Shown here: positions 43,532 to 53,589 of the stretch, piece by piece
How positions within the stretch are numbered: position 1 is the stretch's first letter
Layout of the letters: each line of letters opens with the position of its first letter
Assembly (NCBI GenBank): GCA_965140405.1
Contig: OZ223208.1
Coordinates: 2,542,001 to 2,606,000 of the forward strand
Direction of reading: 5' to 3'
DNA: 64,000 bases
From: G963556115 sp963666605
GTDB taxonomy: Bacteria > Planctomycetota > SZUA-567
Position numbers and translations under genes: made by a program
The notes under the pieces: model-generated
Told to the model about the DNA's origin: nothing
Databases searched by the model: none
Seen by the model: only the letters and a program-made list of their open reading frames with translations

Positions 43532-45119
43532 CAATTCACATAAAATATACCAGAGCATTTTACTACATGCTCACCTGCCATATGTCCGTCACCCAGAACA
43601 CCCAAAATTTTTCGAAGAGAATTGGTTGTTTGAAGCTATTAGCGAATGCTACCTACCACTTATAGAGATGCTACATGAAGTCGAGGATAAAGGTATAAGA
43701 GGGAAGATAACCTTGACCCTGACACCTACCCTGACAGCAATGCTTTCAGACGATCTCCTACTATCACGTTACAGTGCAAGACTTGCTGATCTAGTCAAAC
43801 TGTCAAAGCTTGAAACGCTCAAACATAGTAACAACCCTGAGTACAAGGTTGTTACTGAGTTCTACTTCAAACTATTTTCAAGATTACAAATTCTTTTTGA
43901 AGAAGAATATAATAGAGACCTTATCAACGAGTTCAAACTTCTTAGAAGTAAAGGAAGAATCGAAGTTATTGGTTGCGCAGCAACACATGCTCTTCTCGCT
44001 CTTTCCGATGACAAGCGTGTAATTAAATCCCAAATTTATACAGGGGTCAGAGCTTACGAAGATACTTTTGGTGAGCTTCCTAGAGGGATATGGATGCCTG
44101 AATGCGCATACACACCACTCGTTTCAGAGGTAATTAAAGAAGCTGGATGTGAGTATAGTATTGTTGATAGCCATGGTATCCTTCACGCCGATCCGATGCC
44201 AAAATACAGCGTATTCTCACCAGTTAGAGATGTTAATGATCTCATATTATTCGGTAGAGACCCGGAAAGTTCAAAGCAGGTATGGAGTGCAGATACTGGT
44301 TATCCAGGCGACTATAATTATAGAGAATTTTACAGAGACCTCGGCTGGGATGAAGATGAGGAGTATATAGGACCTTATCTGGTTGCTCCTGATATTCGAC
44401 ATGATCTTGGTCTAAAGTATCATAGAATCACCGGCAATACCTCAATCGAACACAAGGCAATTTATGATCCAAAAGTGGCGCTAGAAACAGCGATATCGCA
44501 TGGTAAGCACTTTGTTGACTCACGTATCTCGCAAGGCAACAGACTTATTGCACAGTGTAACAACTCTGTGCACATACTCAGCCCTTATGATGCCGAGCTA
44601 TTTGGACATTGGTGGTTTGAAGGTCCAAACTTCCTAAAGAGTCTTATTGAATACTCAAGCGAGAGCGAACTTGAACTTGTCACTCCATCAGATTACCTAG
44701 ACATAACAACAGAAATCCAAAAAGTAGATGTAAGTATCTCAAGTTGGGGGAATAATGGCTACTTTGAAACTTGGCTCAACGGCAATAATGACTGGATATA
44801 TGACGGACTTCGCAATGCAGAAGACAAAATGCAAAGGTTATGCCATCTCTACCCAAAGGAGAAGATCTCAGAGGAGGAACATAGAGCTCTACAACAGGCA
44901 GGTAGAGAACTACTACTAGCGCAGTCTAGCGACTGGGCATTCATCCTTACCAGCGAGACAACCTCAGAGTATGCCACCAAGAGAGTCAGGGATCATCTTT
45001 CTAATTTTATGACGATAAATACTATGCTAAAAACTAAAAATATCGACATAAACTTTATTGATTCACTATTCTATAACAACAACATCTTTCCAGACATAGA
45101 TTACACTGTTTTTTCCTAG
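43524..45119 (+). CDS. GH57 glycoside hydrolase, probable 1,4-alpha-glucan branching enzyme
   Basis: The 531-aa protein has the GH57 N-terminal barrel: SILLHAHLPYVRHPEHPKFF, ITLTLTPTLTAML, VIGCAATHALLAL, the nucleophile region GIWMPECAYTP and the acid/base region SPYDAELFGHWWFEGPNFL, then a C-terminal helical domain with SSWGNNGYFETWLNG. These match the ~530-aa branching enzymes that move alpha-1,4 segments to alpha-1,6 positions in glycogen. Amylase or transferase activity cannot be excluded. It overlaps the upstream DUF4912-like gene by 8 nt. No signal peptide. Confidence 0.88.
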   Translation: MSSNSHKIYQSILLHAHLPYVRHPEHPKFFEENWLFEAISECYLPLIEMLHEVEDKGIRGKITLTLTPTLTAMLSDDLLLSRYSARLADLVKLSKLETLKHSNNPEYKVVTEFYFKLFSRLQILFEEEYNRDLINEFKLLRSKGRIEVIGCAATHALLALSDDKRVIKSQIYTGVRAYEDTFGELPRGIWMPECAYTPLVSEVIKEAGCEYSIVDSHGILHADPMPKYSVFSPVRDVNDLILFGRDPESSKQVWSADTGYPGDYNYREFYRDLGWDEDEEYIGPYLVAPDIRHDLGLKYHRITGNTSIEHKAIYDPKVALETAISHGKHFVDSRISQGNRLIAQCNNSVHILSPYDAELFGHWWFEGPNFLKSLIEYSSESELELVTPSDYLDITTEIQKVDVSISSWGNNGYFETWLNGNNDWIYDGLRNAEDKMQRLCHLYPKEKISEEEHRALQQAGRELLLAQSSDWAFILTSETTSEYATKRVRDHLSNFMTINTMLKTKNIDINFIDSLFYNNNIFPDIDYTVFS

Positions 45120-45134
45120 TATTTTTGTATATTA

Positions 45135-45163
45135 TTGACTTGTATCATTATATTAATTATAAT
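45135..45163 (+). promoter_or_regulatory. strong promoter of ahcY
   Basis: TTGACT (45135-45140), a 17-nt spacer and a perfect TATAAT (45158-45163) lie 47 nt before the ahcY start. Confidence 0.75.
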
Positions 45164-45210
45164 AAAATTCATAACACTATTACTGATAAATAATAAAGGA
45201 ATTATTAAAA

Positions 45211-46617
45211 ATGGCAGAAGACTACAAAGTAGCAGACATCTCACTCGCAGACTGGGGTCGTAAAGAACTTGATATTGCAGAGCATGAAATGCCAGGATTG
45301 ATGGCAACTCGCGAGAAGTATGGTGCAGAGCAACCTCTCAAAGGTGTGCGCATCATGGGTAGCCTACATATGACTATTCAAACAGCTGCACTAATCGAGA
45401 CTCTTACAGCTCTAGGCGCAGATGTTCGTTGGTGTTCTTGTAATATTTTCTCTACTCAGGATCAAGCTGCTGCTGCAATTGCAAAATCAGGCGTTCCAGT
45501 CTTTGCATGGAAGGGTGAAACACTAGAAGAATACTGGTGGTGCACAAGACAAGCACTTACATGGCCAAACGGAAAAGGTCCAGAACTTATCGTAGATGAC
45601 GGTGGTGACGCATCACTCCTCATTCACAAAGGTTACGAACTTGAAAATGGTAGCACGTGGGTTGAAGAAGAAGCTGGTAGTGAAGAAGAAGGAGTTATCA
45701 AGGCACTTCTCAAAGAAATTTATGCAGAAGACAACCAGCACTGGCACAAGGTTGTTGCTGATTGGAAAGGTGTATCAGAAGAGACAACTACAGGTGTTCA
45801 CCGCCTTTACCAGATGGAGAGAGAAGGCAAGCTTCTTATACCTGCAATTAACGTTAATGATTCAGTAACTAAGAGTAAATTTGACAATGTATACGGTTGT
45901 AGAGAGTCACTTGTTGACGGTATCAAACGTGCAACAGATGTTATGATCTCTGGTAAGGTTGCAATGGTTTGCGGTTACGGGGATGTTGGTAAGGGGTGTT
46001 CGGAGGCTTTATCTGGTCAGAAAGCTCAGGTATCAGTTAGCGAAGTAGACCCTATCTGCGCACTACAGGCCTACATGTCAGGCTACCCAGTACGTACAGT
46101 TGAAGACATGCTTCCATATGCAGACATTTATGTTACAACTACTGGTAATAAGGATATTATCACAGCAGAACATATGTCAAAGATGAAGGATCAAGCAATA
46201 GTCTGTAACATTGGTCACTTTGATAATGAGATACAAATGGCAGAACTTGAAAAAATCCCTGGTATCCAGAAGGTTGAGATCAAGCCACAGGTTGATAAAT
46301 GGTTATTCCCAGATGGTCACTGCATCTACATTCTAGCAGAAGGTAGACTTGTAAACCTTGGTTGTGCTACAGGCCACCCATCATTTGTAATGTCTAACAG
46401 TTTTACAAACCAGACACTTGCTCAAATAGACCTTTGGAAGAATAAGGACAGCTACAAGGTTGGAGTTTACACACTATCAAAGCAACTTGACGAAGAGGTT
46501 GCTAGACTTCACCTAGAAAAGCTCGGAGCAAACCTAACTACACTAAGCAAGGAACAAGCAGATTATATTGGTGTAAAGGTTGAAGGTCCATACAAGCCAG
46601 AAATCTATCGCTACTAA
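45211..46617 (+). CDS. ahcY: S-adenosylhomocysteine hydrolase
   Basis: This NAD-dependent enzyme splits S-adenosylhomocysteine, the by-product of methyltransferases such as the two in this window, into adenosine and homocysteine. The 468-aa protein shows SLHMTIQTAALIETL, WCSCNIFSTQDQAAAAI, LIVDDGGDAS, PAINVNDSVTKSKFDN, VCGYGDVGKGC (NAD site), GNKDIITAEHM, ATGHPSFVMSNSFTNQ and the C-terminal GVKVEGPYKPEIYRY. It has its own promoter and a strong terminator. No SAH riboswitch fits in the short leader. Confidence 0.97.
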   Translation: MAEDYKVADISLADWGRKELDIAEHEMPGLMATREKYGAEQPLKGVRIMGSLHMTIQTAALIETLTALGADVRWCSCNIFSTQDQAAAAIAKSGVPVFAWKGETLEEYWWCTRQALTWPNGKGPELIVDDGGDASLLIHKGYELENGSTWVEEEAGSEEEGVIKALLKEIYAEDNQHWHKVVADWKGVSEETTTGVHRLYQMEREGKLLIPAINVNDSVTKSKFDNVYGCRESLVDGIKRATDVMISGKVAMVCGYGDVGKGCSEALSGQKAQVSVSEVDPICALQAYMSGYPVRTVEDMLPYADIYVTTTGNKDIITAEHMSKMKDQAIVCNIGHFDNEIQMAELEKIPGIQKVEIKPQVDKWLFPDGHCIYILAEGRLVNLGCATGHPSFVMSNSFTNQTLAQIDLWKNKDSYKVGVYTLSKQLDEEVARLHLEKLGANLTTLSKEQADYIGVKVEGPYKPEIYRY

Positions 46618-46673
46618 ACCTTTAGTACAATATTAAATTATCTGATAGTTTAGTAATTATTATTAATTAAGAT

Positions 46674-46729
46674 AAGATACAATACAAGAAGCCTTACTCT
46701 ACAAAGTAAGGCTTCTTGTATTGTATCTT
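46674..46729. terminator. bidirectional terminator hairpin, 25-bp perfect stem
   Basis: Arms 46674-46698 and 46705-46729 pair perfectly around a CTACAA loop, between convergent ahcY and the TPR gene. The inner 32 nt (46686-46717) resemble the hairpin at 21523-21554. Confidence 0.88.
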
Positions 46730-46760
46730 TAGCAAAATCATGCTTCTGCATAATAAACAT

Positions 46761-47792
46761 CTACTCAGACTGCCACATCGCCTTCAATCCAACACATAAA
46801 GCTATCTGATTTTCAGCAGCAATACTCTGCTCTGATCTACCTTTTGCAATCGGTTCTATAATCTTCATAGCTTCATCAAGATTTCCACTTGCTTCTTGAA
46901 TATGACCGAATGGCTTCAAAATCTTTGCTCTTCTAACAAGAAGGCTACTTAGCAGAAGTTTTGCTTCTTCATCAGTAGGTTTTCGAACAATTCTATCCTG
47001 AGTCGCACTAATAGCTGTATCAATTATATCCATACAATTCCTAATAATGCTCTTAGCTTGATCATGATTATCAGTTCCTAGAGCAGACTTAGCAATTCTA
47101 TATAACTCACGACTGACCCCTTCTGCAGCCAATGACTGCCCATATGCAGATAGAGTATCATCATTCTTTATACTTATACAAGTGTGAAATGAACTAAGTG
47201 AAAGTTGAAAGAATTCGTGAGCCTTATCAACATTATCATAATCGTAGCACTGATAACCAATATATAGTGCAGCCACACCCTGACCACGCAGTGCTAGATA
47301 ATTATCAGGTTCATACTTTAGAGCATTCTCATATGATAATAGTGCTTCTTGAACTTTATCTATATTATACTGACAGTCACCAAGCTGCCTCCATGCATCT
47401 GCATGCATTGGTAACTCATCTAGATAACTAATGAGTAGAAGCTCAGCTTCATGCAACCTACCCTCTCTCATAAGATCTAAAGCAACGGTGTATCTTTCAT
47501 CCTGATAATCAATATCAAAGACATCTTCAAAGCTTTTTTCAGGTTTATCCAGACTTCCAATCTCAACTTCATTCCTTCCGCTATTACTATTGCCATTTAG
47601 CAGGTACATCGACTCATCATAATTAAAAAACTCTGCTGGAGACAGTGGCCCTAAGTTTTTCACCCCAGGCATCCACTCCGTTAAATTGTCAGATTTATCC
47701 TCTTCAACTATTTTATCAGTAAAGGCGTAATACCCAACCAACACACAAATAACGACACAGCAAGCATTTACAATGTAGTTTCTATATTTCAT
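46761..47792 (-). CDS. membrane-anchored TPR protein
   Basis: The 343-aa protein has one N-terminal membrane helix (residues ~7-25), a ~75-residue linker and tetratricopeptide repeats: one at ~100-130 (RYTVALDLMREGRLHEAELL), a clear pair at ~135-200 (AWRQLGDCQYNIDKVQEALL, YEPDNYLALRGQGVAAL), and further helical pairs to the end. TPR arrays act as scaffolds; the partner is not evident. It probably faces the periplasm. It is monocistronic on the minus strand between ahcY and ppx. Confidence 0.78.
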   Translation of the reverse strand: MKYRNYIVNACCVVICVLVGYYAFTDKIVEEDKSDNLTEWMPGVKNLGPLSPAEFFNYDESMYLLNGNSNSGRNEVEIGSLDKPEKSFEDVFDIDYQDERYTVALDLMREGRLHEAELLLISYLDELPMHADAWRQLGDCQYNIDKVQEALLSYENALKYEPDNYLALRGQGVAALYIGYQCYDYDNVDKAHEFFQLSLSSFHTCISIKNDDTLSAYGQSLAAEGVSRELYRIAKSALGTDNHDQAKSIIRNCMDIIDTAISATQDRIVRKPTDEEAKLLLSSLLVRRAKILKPFGHIQEASGNLDEAMKIIEPIAKGRSEQSIAAENQIALCVGLKAMWQSE

Positions 47793-47987
47793 TTTTGAGC
47801 CTTATTTATTTATTACTTATTTTAGTCTAGCAATTATCCCGTAATATCCAGTTCATTATCGTCAAAATAACCAGTAATGTTAAACTTTTGTTTGTTTTTC
47901 CTCTTTCGCTTGATATAAAAACCAAATACTGATATAGTGTAAATATAAAGATAGATAGGTAAATGCATATCAATAAGGAGGTAGATA

Positions 47988-49568
47988 GTGGCAAGCAAGA
48001 GCAGGAAACAAAAAAAGAATAAGAAAGAGATAACCAAACCTACCAATCTAGCCGCTATTGATATCGGCTCTACATCAGTACGTCTAAGGATTGCTGAAGT
48101 AAATACGGATGGAATAATAACACCACTGGAAAATCTTGTACACCCAGTTCCTATATCTAATGACTCATTTTCAAATAGCTATATAACCCCAACAACCCTG
48201 CGCATCTTGTGCAAAGTAATGAAGAACTTTGCTGCAAAAATAGCCGAATATGATATTGATGAAATCTATGCAGTAGCGACCAGTGCTCTCAGAGAAGCAG
48301 AAAATGCCGATATGATAATTGACAGAGTAAAGCATGAGTCCGGAATAAAAGTAAAGATTATCGATCAAGTTGAAGAGAGTCGTCTCAACTTCGACCTCAT
48401 CCTTCCTTTTCTTTCCGACAACCTAAAAGGTTGCAGAAAGAACATACTATATATCGATCTAGGTGGAGGCTCAACTGAGACACTCCTAATCAAGAACCAG
48501 AAAGTAGTCCTTGCAAACAGCATGCGCCTTGGTACGTCGAGACTCTTTCATAGCATACGACAGAGCGAAGGCATTGAAAGAAAGGCACTGACGCAGAGTG
48601 TTATTAGAAACGTAGTAAATGCAACTATCAAGCACTTTGATGGCTATAAAATTGGAGAATATGTAGTAGCCAACTCTCATCTTCACCTCCTATTTAAAGA
48701 TCAAGAAGGTGTCAAAGACATCTCTGGCGGTACAGAGGTTCCTATGGAAGTCTTTAACAACATTGTTAAACGATTTTCATCTCAGTCAGATCATAGTAAA
48801 GCCGAGGAGCTACATATCTCTATCAACGAGGTAGAACTACTCAACCCAGCAGTAATTACCTTACAAAGACTCTTCAAAGGGATGAAGATTAAGAGATTCT
48901 TTACTGCCGACATTGAGCTACTAAAGTCTCTACTTACAGACATGCGAACAAAACTTTACGGGATGAACCCCATTATAGAGTTCGGTGATCAAATTGTTCG
49001 TTCTGCGATGGGACTAGGTGAAAGGTATTGTTACGATAGTGAACACAGCTCATTTGTTGCAAACCTTGCTCTAAAAATTTATGACGATATGGCTGATATA
49101 CTTGGATTATCCGGCAAGGACAGGCTATATCTTGAGGTTGCTGCAATACTACATGATGTTGGAATGTATGTTAGTGATCAAGCTCACCACAAGCACTCAC
49201 AGTATCTAATAGAATGGTCTGAAATTGTTGGTTTAAACCAAGAAGAACGTCAAAAAATAGCAATGATTGCACGTTACCACCGAAAGTCGCATCCACGCAC
49301 CTCACACTTGGACTATATGAGTATGAGTGTCTCTGAGCGTTTACGAGTATCAAAACTTTCAGCAATTCTCCGTATTGCTGATGCACTTGACCGCCCACAC
49401 CGTCAAGCAATCTCAGACCTTAGTGTAGTGGAAGAAAACAATACTATTGTTATTACTGTAACAAGCGTATCTGATATACTTGTTGAACAGATTGCTATCA
49501 AAGAAAAAGGTGAGCTACTCAAAGATATCACAGGTAACGATATAGAAATTAGGCTGCTCAAGTACTAA
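47988..49568 (+). CDS. ppx: Ppx/GppA family exopolyphosphatase
   Basis: The 526-aa protein has an actin-like ASKHA fold with AAIDIGSTSVRLRIAEV, AVATSALREAENA and ILYIDLGGGSTETLLI. A C-terminal HD-type helical domain follows (~375-500) with LEVAAILHDVGMYVSDQAHH and RIADALDRPHRQAI. Such proteins degrade inorganic polyphosphate from the end or hydrolyse pppGpp. The start is GTG at 47988 with a strong AGGAGG site. ppk1 follows 53 nt downstream, so polyP making and breaking are encoded together. Confidence 0.93.
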   Translation: MASKSRKQKKNKKEITKPTNLAAIDIGSTSVRLRIAEVNTDGIITPLENLVHPVPISNDSFSNSYITPTTLRILCKVMKNFAAKIAEYDIDEIYAVATSALREAENADMIIDRVKHESGIKVKIIDQVEESRLNFDLILPFLSDNLKGCRKNILYIDLGGGSTETLLIKNQKVVLANSMRLGTSRLFHSIRQSEGIERKALTQSVIRNVVNATIKHFDGYKIGEYVVANSHLHLLFKDQEGVKDISGGTEVPMEVFNNIVKRFSSQSDHSKAEELHISINEVELLNPAVITLQRLFKGMKIKRFFTADIELLKSLLTDMRTKLYGMNPIIEFGDQIVRSAMGLGERYCYDSEHSSFVANLALKIYDDMADILGLSGKDRLYLEVAAILHDVGMYVSDQAHHKHSQYLIEWSEIVGLNQEERQKIAMIARYHRKSHPRTSHLDYMSMSVSERLRVSKLSAILRIADALDRPHRQAISDLSVVEENNTIVITVTSVSDILVEQIAIKEKGELLKDITGNDIEIRLLKY

Positions 49569-49621
49569 CACAATATAATATCTACTAAACAACTCAACAA
49601 TAGGAATAAGTAGGAATAACA

Positions 49622-51775
49622 ATGAATAACAATGCGCAAGATTGTTTGAAAGTACCAGAAAACTTTATCAATAGAGAACTGAGCTGGATCAGATTCAATT
49701 TTAGAGTTCTAGCTGAGGCAGAAAATCCAGAAGTAGCTCTCCTAGAGAGAATGAAATTCATAGCGATTGTGTCATCAAATTTGGATGAGTTTACAGTTGT
49801 TAGAATAGCAAATACAATTAGAGCATATAATGAAGGTATGAAGACAACCGATATTGCAGGTATGAGCCCTAAAGAAGTACTTAGTGAAATGTATACACAA
49901 AAGAGAGAGATGACCAATAGACAATATCACTGCCTACAGAATGTTCTGCTCCCAAAACTCAAGGAAGAAAAAGTCGAACTTATTAGGACACCTGAACTAA
50001 CTGATGACGACCATGAGTTCCTAGAAACCCATTTTCAAAACCAGATCTCTGCTGCACTAACCCCTATGGCAATAGATCCAGCTCACCCCTTCCCTTTACT
50101 TACAAGTGGTGCAGTTTATACAATTTTCAAAGTAAAGCCAATCGCTCAGCCCAGTGCACAATTTGTTGTACAGACTGACACTATACTTGTACAGCTTCCA
50201 GGCAGTATGGATAGATTTATTCTCCTACCTAGTGAAGAGGGTCATACAAGACTGGCAGCTCTCGATGACACAATTCAGCTCTTTGCACACAAACTTCTAG
50301 GTGGTTATGAGATTACAAGTAGCAGTACATTTAGAGTTTTACGTGATGCAGAAATGAGTGTTGATGATGAGGGCGCTGATGATCTTCTCAGAGAGATGGA
50401 TATGGCTGTTAAGAGCCGTCGCTGGGGAGAGCCCATCTCACTTGAAATATCATTAGGGATGATTGACCCTGTAAAGGATTATCTCTGTAATAAGCTTGGA
50501 ATTGATGAAGAAGACGGCGGTATATTCCGCATGCCATACCTATTAAACCTCAAAGATTTCTTTTCCTTTGTAGGCATGATCAAACGTCCAGACCTTTCAG
50601 AAGAGCCATGGCCACCTCAGCAAATTGCTGGACTTGAGTCAGAGGATATTTTCGAGGATATTAGTCGAGGTGATCACTTCATAAGCCTACCTTACCAGAG
50701 TTTCAATCCTGTTGTTAAGCTGGTAAAACAAGCAGCAGAGGATTCAAAGGTACTTGCAATAAAGATCACCTTATATAGAGTTTCTGGTAATAGCCCACTT
50801 GTCCAATCCTTGATCAGAGCTGCACATAGTGGTAAGCAAGTTACAGTTCTAGTCGAACTAAAAGCTCGTTTTGATGAAGAGGCAAATATTAATTGGGCTA
50901 GAGCACTTGAGTCTGCGGGAGCTCACGTTGTATATGGTGTCGTTGGTTACAAGACACACAGCAAAGTCCTCATGGTTGTGCGAAAGGAAGAGCTAGGTAT
51001 CAAACGATACGTCCACCTCGCAACAGGAAACTATAACGACAAGACTGCCAAGCTATATACAGACTGTGGTATAATGACCTGTAACCCAAGTATAGGCGAG
51101 GATGTATCAGGTTTTTTCAATGTTATTACAGGTTACTCTCTACCTCCTAGGTGGAATATGTTGGTGATAGCTCCAATGGATATGCGCAGAAAAGTGATTG
51201 AAATGATCCATCGAGAGATATCAAAGAGTACTCCAGAAGACCCAGGTCTTATCAGAGCAAAAATGAACTCATGCATAGACCCTGAAGTTATTGAAGCACT
51301 CTATCTTGCATCACAAACCGGGGTAAGGATTGAGTTACTCATCAGAGGACTTTGTAGACTAAGAGCAGGAGTAGAAGGCTTGTCTGAGAACATCAAGGTT
51401 ATCAGTATTCTTGACAGATTTCTTGAACATCCTAGAATCTTTCATTTTAAAAATAGTGGAAAAGATGAGGTGTACATGTCTAGTGCCGATTGGATGGAGA
51501 GAAATTTCGATCAACGTCTTGAAATTCTTTTTCCAATATTGGATAAAAACTGTAAGAAACAAGCTCTTGAAATCCTAGATGTTGGTTTCAAAGATAACGT
51601 TAAAGCATGGGTTCTTTTACCAAACGGAGAGTATGAGAGAATAGAAAAGCCAAAATCTGCTAACAAGCGGTACAGGAACCAAGAGTACCTGTATAATAAA
51701 GCCTGTAAACGAGCACCAAAACCAAAACTTGACCCAACGGGTGTATTTATTGCTAAAAGTAGTCTGAATTCATAA
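49622..51775 (+). CDS. ppk1: polyphosphate kinase 1
   Basis: PPK1 reversibly polymerises the gamma-phosphate of ATP into polyphosphate. The 717-aa protein has the N domain FINRELSWIRFNFRVLAEA, ERMKFIAIVSSNLDEF, the head domain HPFPLLTSGAV, and the C1/C2 domains with FNPVVKLVKQAAEDSKVLAI, GYKTHSKVLMV (His446, matching the autophosphorylated His), ATGNYNDKTAKLYTDCG, LIRGLCRLRAGVEGLSENI, FLEHPRIFHF (His603, second conserved His) and SSADWMERNFDQRLEILFPI. Full length. A terminator hairpin follows at 51783. Confidence 0.97.
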   Translation: MNNNAQDCLKVPENFINRELSWIRFNFRVLAEAENPEVALLERMKFIAIVSSNLDEFTVVRIANTIRAYNEGMKTTDIAGMSPKEVLSEMYTQKREMTNRQYHCLQNVLLPKLKEEKVELIRTPELTDDDHEFLETHFQNQISAALTPMAIDPAHPFPLLTSGAVYTIFKVKPIAQPSAQFVVQTDTILVQLPGSMDRFILLPSEEGHTRLAALDDTIQLFAHKLLGGYEITSSSTFRVLRDAEMSVDDEGADDLLREMDMAVKSRRWGEPISLEISLGMIDPVKDYLCNKLGIDEEDGGIFRMPYLLNLKDFFSFVGMIKRPDLSEEPWPPQQIAGLESEDIFEDISRGDHFISLPYQSFNPVVKLVKQAAEDSKVLAIKITLYRVSGNSPLVQSLIRAAHSGKQVTVLVELKARFDEEANINWARALESAGAHVVYGVVGYKTHSKVLMVVRKEELGIKRYVHLATGNYNDKTAKLYTDCGIMTCNPSIGEDVSGFFNVITGYSLPPRWNMLVIAPMDMRRKVIEMIHREISKSTPEDPGLIRAKMNSCIDPEVIEALYLASQTGVRIELLIRGLCRLRAGVEGLSENIKVISILDRFLEHPRIFHFKNSGKDEVYMSSADWMERNFDQRLEILFPILDKNCKKQALEILDVGFKDNVKAWVLLPNGEYERIEKPKSANKRYRNQEYLYNKACKRAPKPKLDPTGVFIAKSSLNS

Positions 51776-51782
51776 TATAAAA

Positions 51783-51814
51783 AGAGGTGTTGCTATAATA
51801 TCAGCAACACCTCT
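51783..51814 (+). terminator. terminator hairpin after ppk1
   Basis: A 12-bp perfect stem AGAGGTGTTGCT/AGCAACACCTCT with an 8-nt loop, 8 nt after the ppk1 stop. The following tail is A-rich then TTT. The remaining ~240 nt before citrate synthase hold no gene. Confidence 0.75.
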
Positions 51815-52052
51815 AAAATTTAACACATAAAACGATATATAAGTATTTAGAACCAACTAAACAACAATGTAAAAGGTGTATAAGCCAAATAGCAGTTATG
51901 ACATCTACCCCGACTGTGAAATAGGAGTCTTCGATAATATAATCACAAAACCAAAAAATGGATCCACTCTTCTATAATTCTGAAAATAAAATCCATGATA
52001 CTTTTTATCGAATCAATAAGTCAATCTACTTGCTTTACGCACATTGCATATC

Positions 52053-53474
52053 TTATCTGTCTTTAATATCAATGAAATCAGTTTCGAATCCACCAGTATA
52101 CATCGCACGAGGACGGAAGATACGATTGTTTTCAATATACTCTAAAATTCTAGCCGTCCACCCTACAGTTCGTGAAACAGCAAATATAGATGTAAACATC
52201 TCCTCTGGTATACCCAAACAGCCATAAACAATGCCAGAATAATAGTCTACATTAGGAAAGACACCTTTATCCTTCCCAAGAGTATCTGTTACCTCTTTCT
52301 CCAGCAATGTCGCAATATTTAAGTATTTTTTAGCAGCAGAATTTTCGTTTGTCAAATAACCAGCCAAAGGTGCGAGAATCCTAGCACGCGGGTCATACGC
52401 TTTATAAACTCTATGTCCAAAACCCATTACCTTCTTCTTCTCTTCACGTCTTTTCTTGTACCAGTCTTTTACATTACTTTCTGTTCCAATTTCTTTAAGC
52501 ATCTTCAATACTTGTTCATTTGCTCCACCATGTAACGGGCCATTCAATGCAGCAATACCAGCACCTACAGAGAAATAAATATCAGACAAGGTAGACGCAA
52601 CAACCATTGAGGCGAATGTACTTGCATTCATTCCGTGATCAGCATGCAGTATCAAGGATATATCCATGATTCTCTCTTCAATAGGACTAGGAACCTTTCC
52701 AGTAGTCATATAAAGCAGGTTCGCCGCATGGCTCAGATCATTTCTCCACTCAATAGGGATATGACCATCTCGAAGCCTAGAAATTGCTGCAGTAAGCACA
52801 GACATTGCTGAGATCAAGTGTATACACGATGTAATCCCCTCTCCGTCATCCATAACCGGACGTGCATTCACAGGTCTTTTTATATCGTTAGCATTCTTAG
52901 TAAACTCAAAGATTGCCTTCTCCTCACCACGTGGATAATCTTCTTGAGGAATCGCATCTTCATCAGTATTAAAAGTACTATCTGCCCCAAAGCTTCTTTC
53001 AATATCCATATCCTTCCAATTGAGTCTCAGTGCGAGCATATTTACGCCAACACGAAGTGCTGCCATTGGGTTCATATCCTGAACAGGAAAACCCATCATA
53101 AGGCGCAGAGTGTTTGGAATATATCTAGCTTGAATCAACTCTTTATTGAAATCCGCCAATTCCTTTTCAGAAGGAAGTTTCCCGTGGAGTAGAAGGTATG
53201 ATACCTCTTCATAAGAAGAATAAGCACAGAGGTCAAATATATTATATCCGCTATATACCAACCAGCCTTTTCTACCATTGACATAACCAATCTTAGTCTC
53301 ACACGCGATGGCACCTTCCAAGCCAGGGCCAACAGTACATTCGAGTGGCCACGTAGCAGGTTGAGTTAACTCTGGTTCCGGCTCACTATCAGTTTCTCTA
53401 TAAGCCTGCGCTTTTGCCTCTAATATTAAATCAGTTATTTCTTGTGTATTTTCATGTAATGATTGTTTTTTCAT
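52053..53474 (-). CDS. gltA: citrate synthase with N-terminal extension
   Basis: The enzyme condenses acetyl-CoA and oxaloacetate. Catalytic parts are clear: LNGPLHGGANEQV (His), GFGHRVYKAYDPRAR (His/Arg) and FPNVDYYSGIVYGCLGIP (Asp), plus LHADHGMNASTFA. From the chosen ATG at 53474 (GGAGG seven bases upstream) the protein is 473 aa, about 90-100 longer than short citrate synthases. The extra part is N-terminal, starting MKKQSLHENTQEITDLI. The frame is open 41 codons further upstream, but that stretch is hydrophobic and unlike the family. A methylcitrate role is not excluded. Confidence 0.93.
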   Translation of the reverse strand: MKKQSLHENTQEITDLILEAKAQAYRETDSEPEPELTQPATWPLECTVGPGLEGAIACETKIGYVNGRKGWLVYSGYNIFDLCAYSSYEEVSYLLLHGKLPSEKELADFNKELIQARYIPNTLRLMMGFPVQDMNPMAALRVGVNMLALRLNWKDMDIERSFGADSTFNTDEDAIPQEDYPRGEEKAIFEFTKNANDIKRPVNARPVMDDGEGITSCIHLISAMSVLTAAISRLRDGHIPIEWRNDLSHAANLLYMTTGKVPSPIEERIMDISLILHADHGMNASTFASMVVASTLSDIYFSVGAGIAALNGPLHGGANEQVLKMLKEIGTESNVKDWYKKRREEKKKVMGFGHRVYKAYDPRARILAPLAGYLTNENSAAKKYLNIATLLEKEVTDTLGKDKGVFPNVDYYSGIVYGCLGIPEEMFTSIFAVSRTVGWTARILEYIENNRIFRPRAMYTGGFETDFIDIKDR

Positions 53475-53589
53475 TTTAAAGCCTCCGAGTAAATTTTGCC
53501 TAATATTATGACAAACGAACGAGCAAAGCAAACGATTTATAAAAAAAATCCACAACGCCCATAGACTTAAATAAACAGCATTTTGGCAA

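Noticed and set aside
45164..45210. SAH riboswitch before ahcY
   Set aside because: Only ~47 nt separate the -10 box from the start codon, and no pseudoknot-like pairing is seen.
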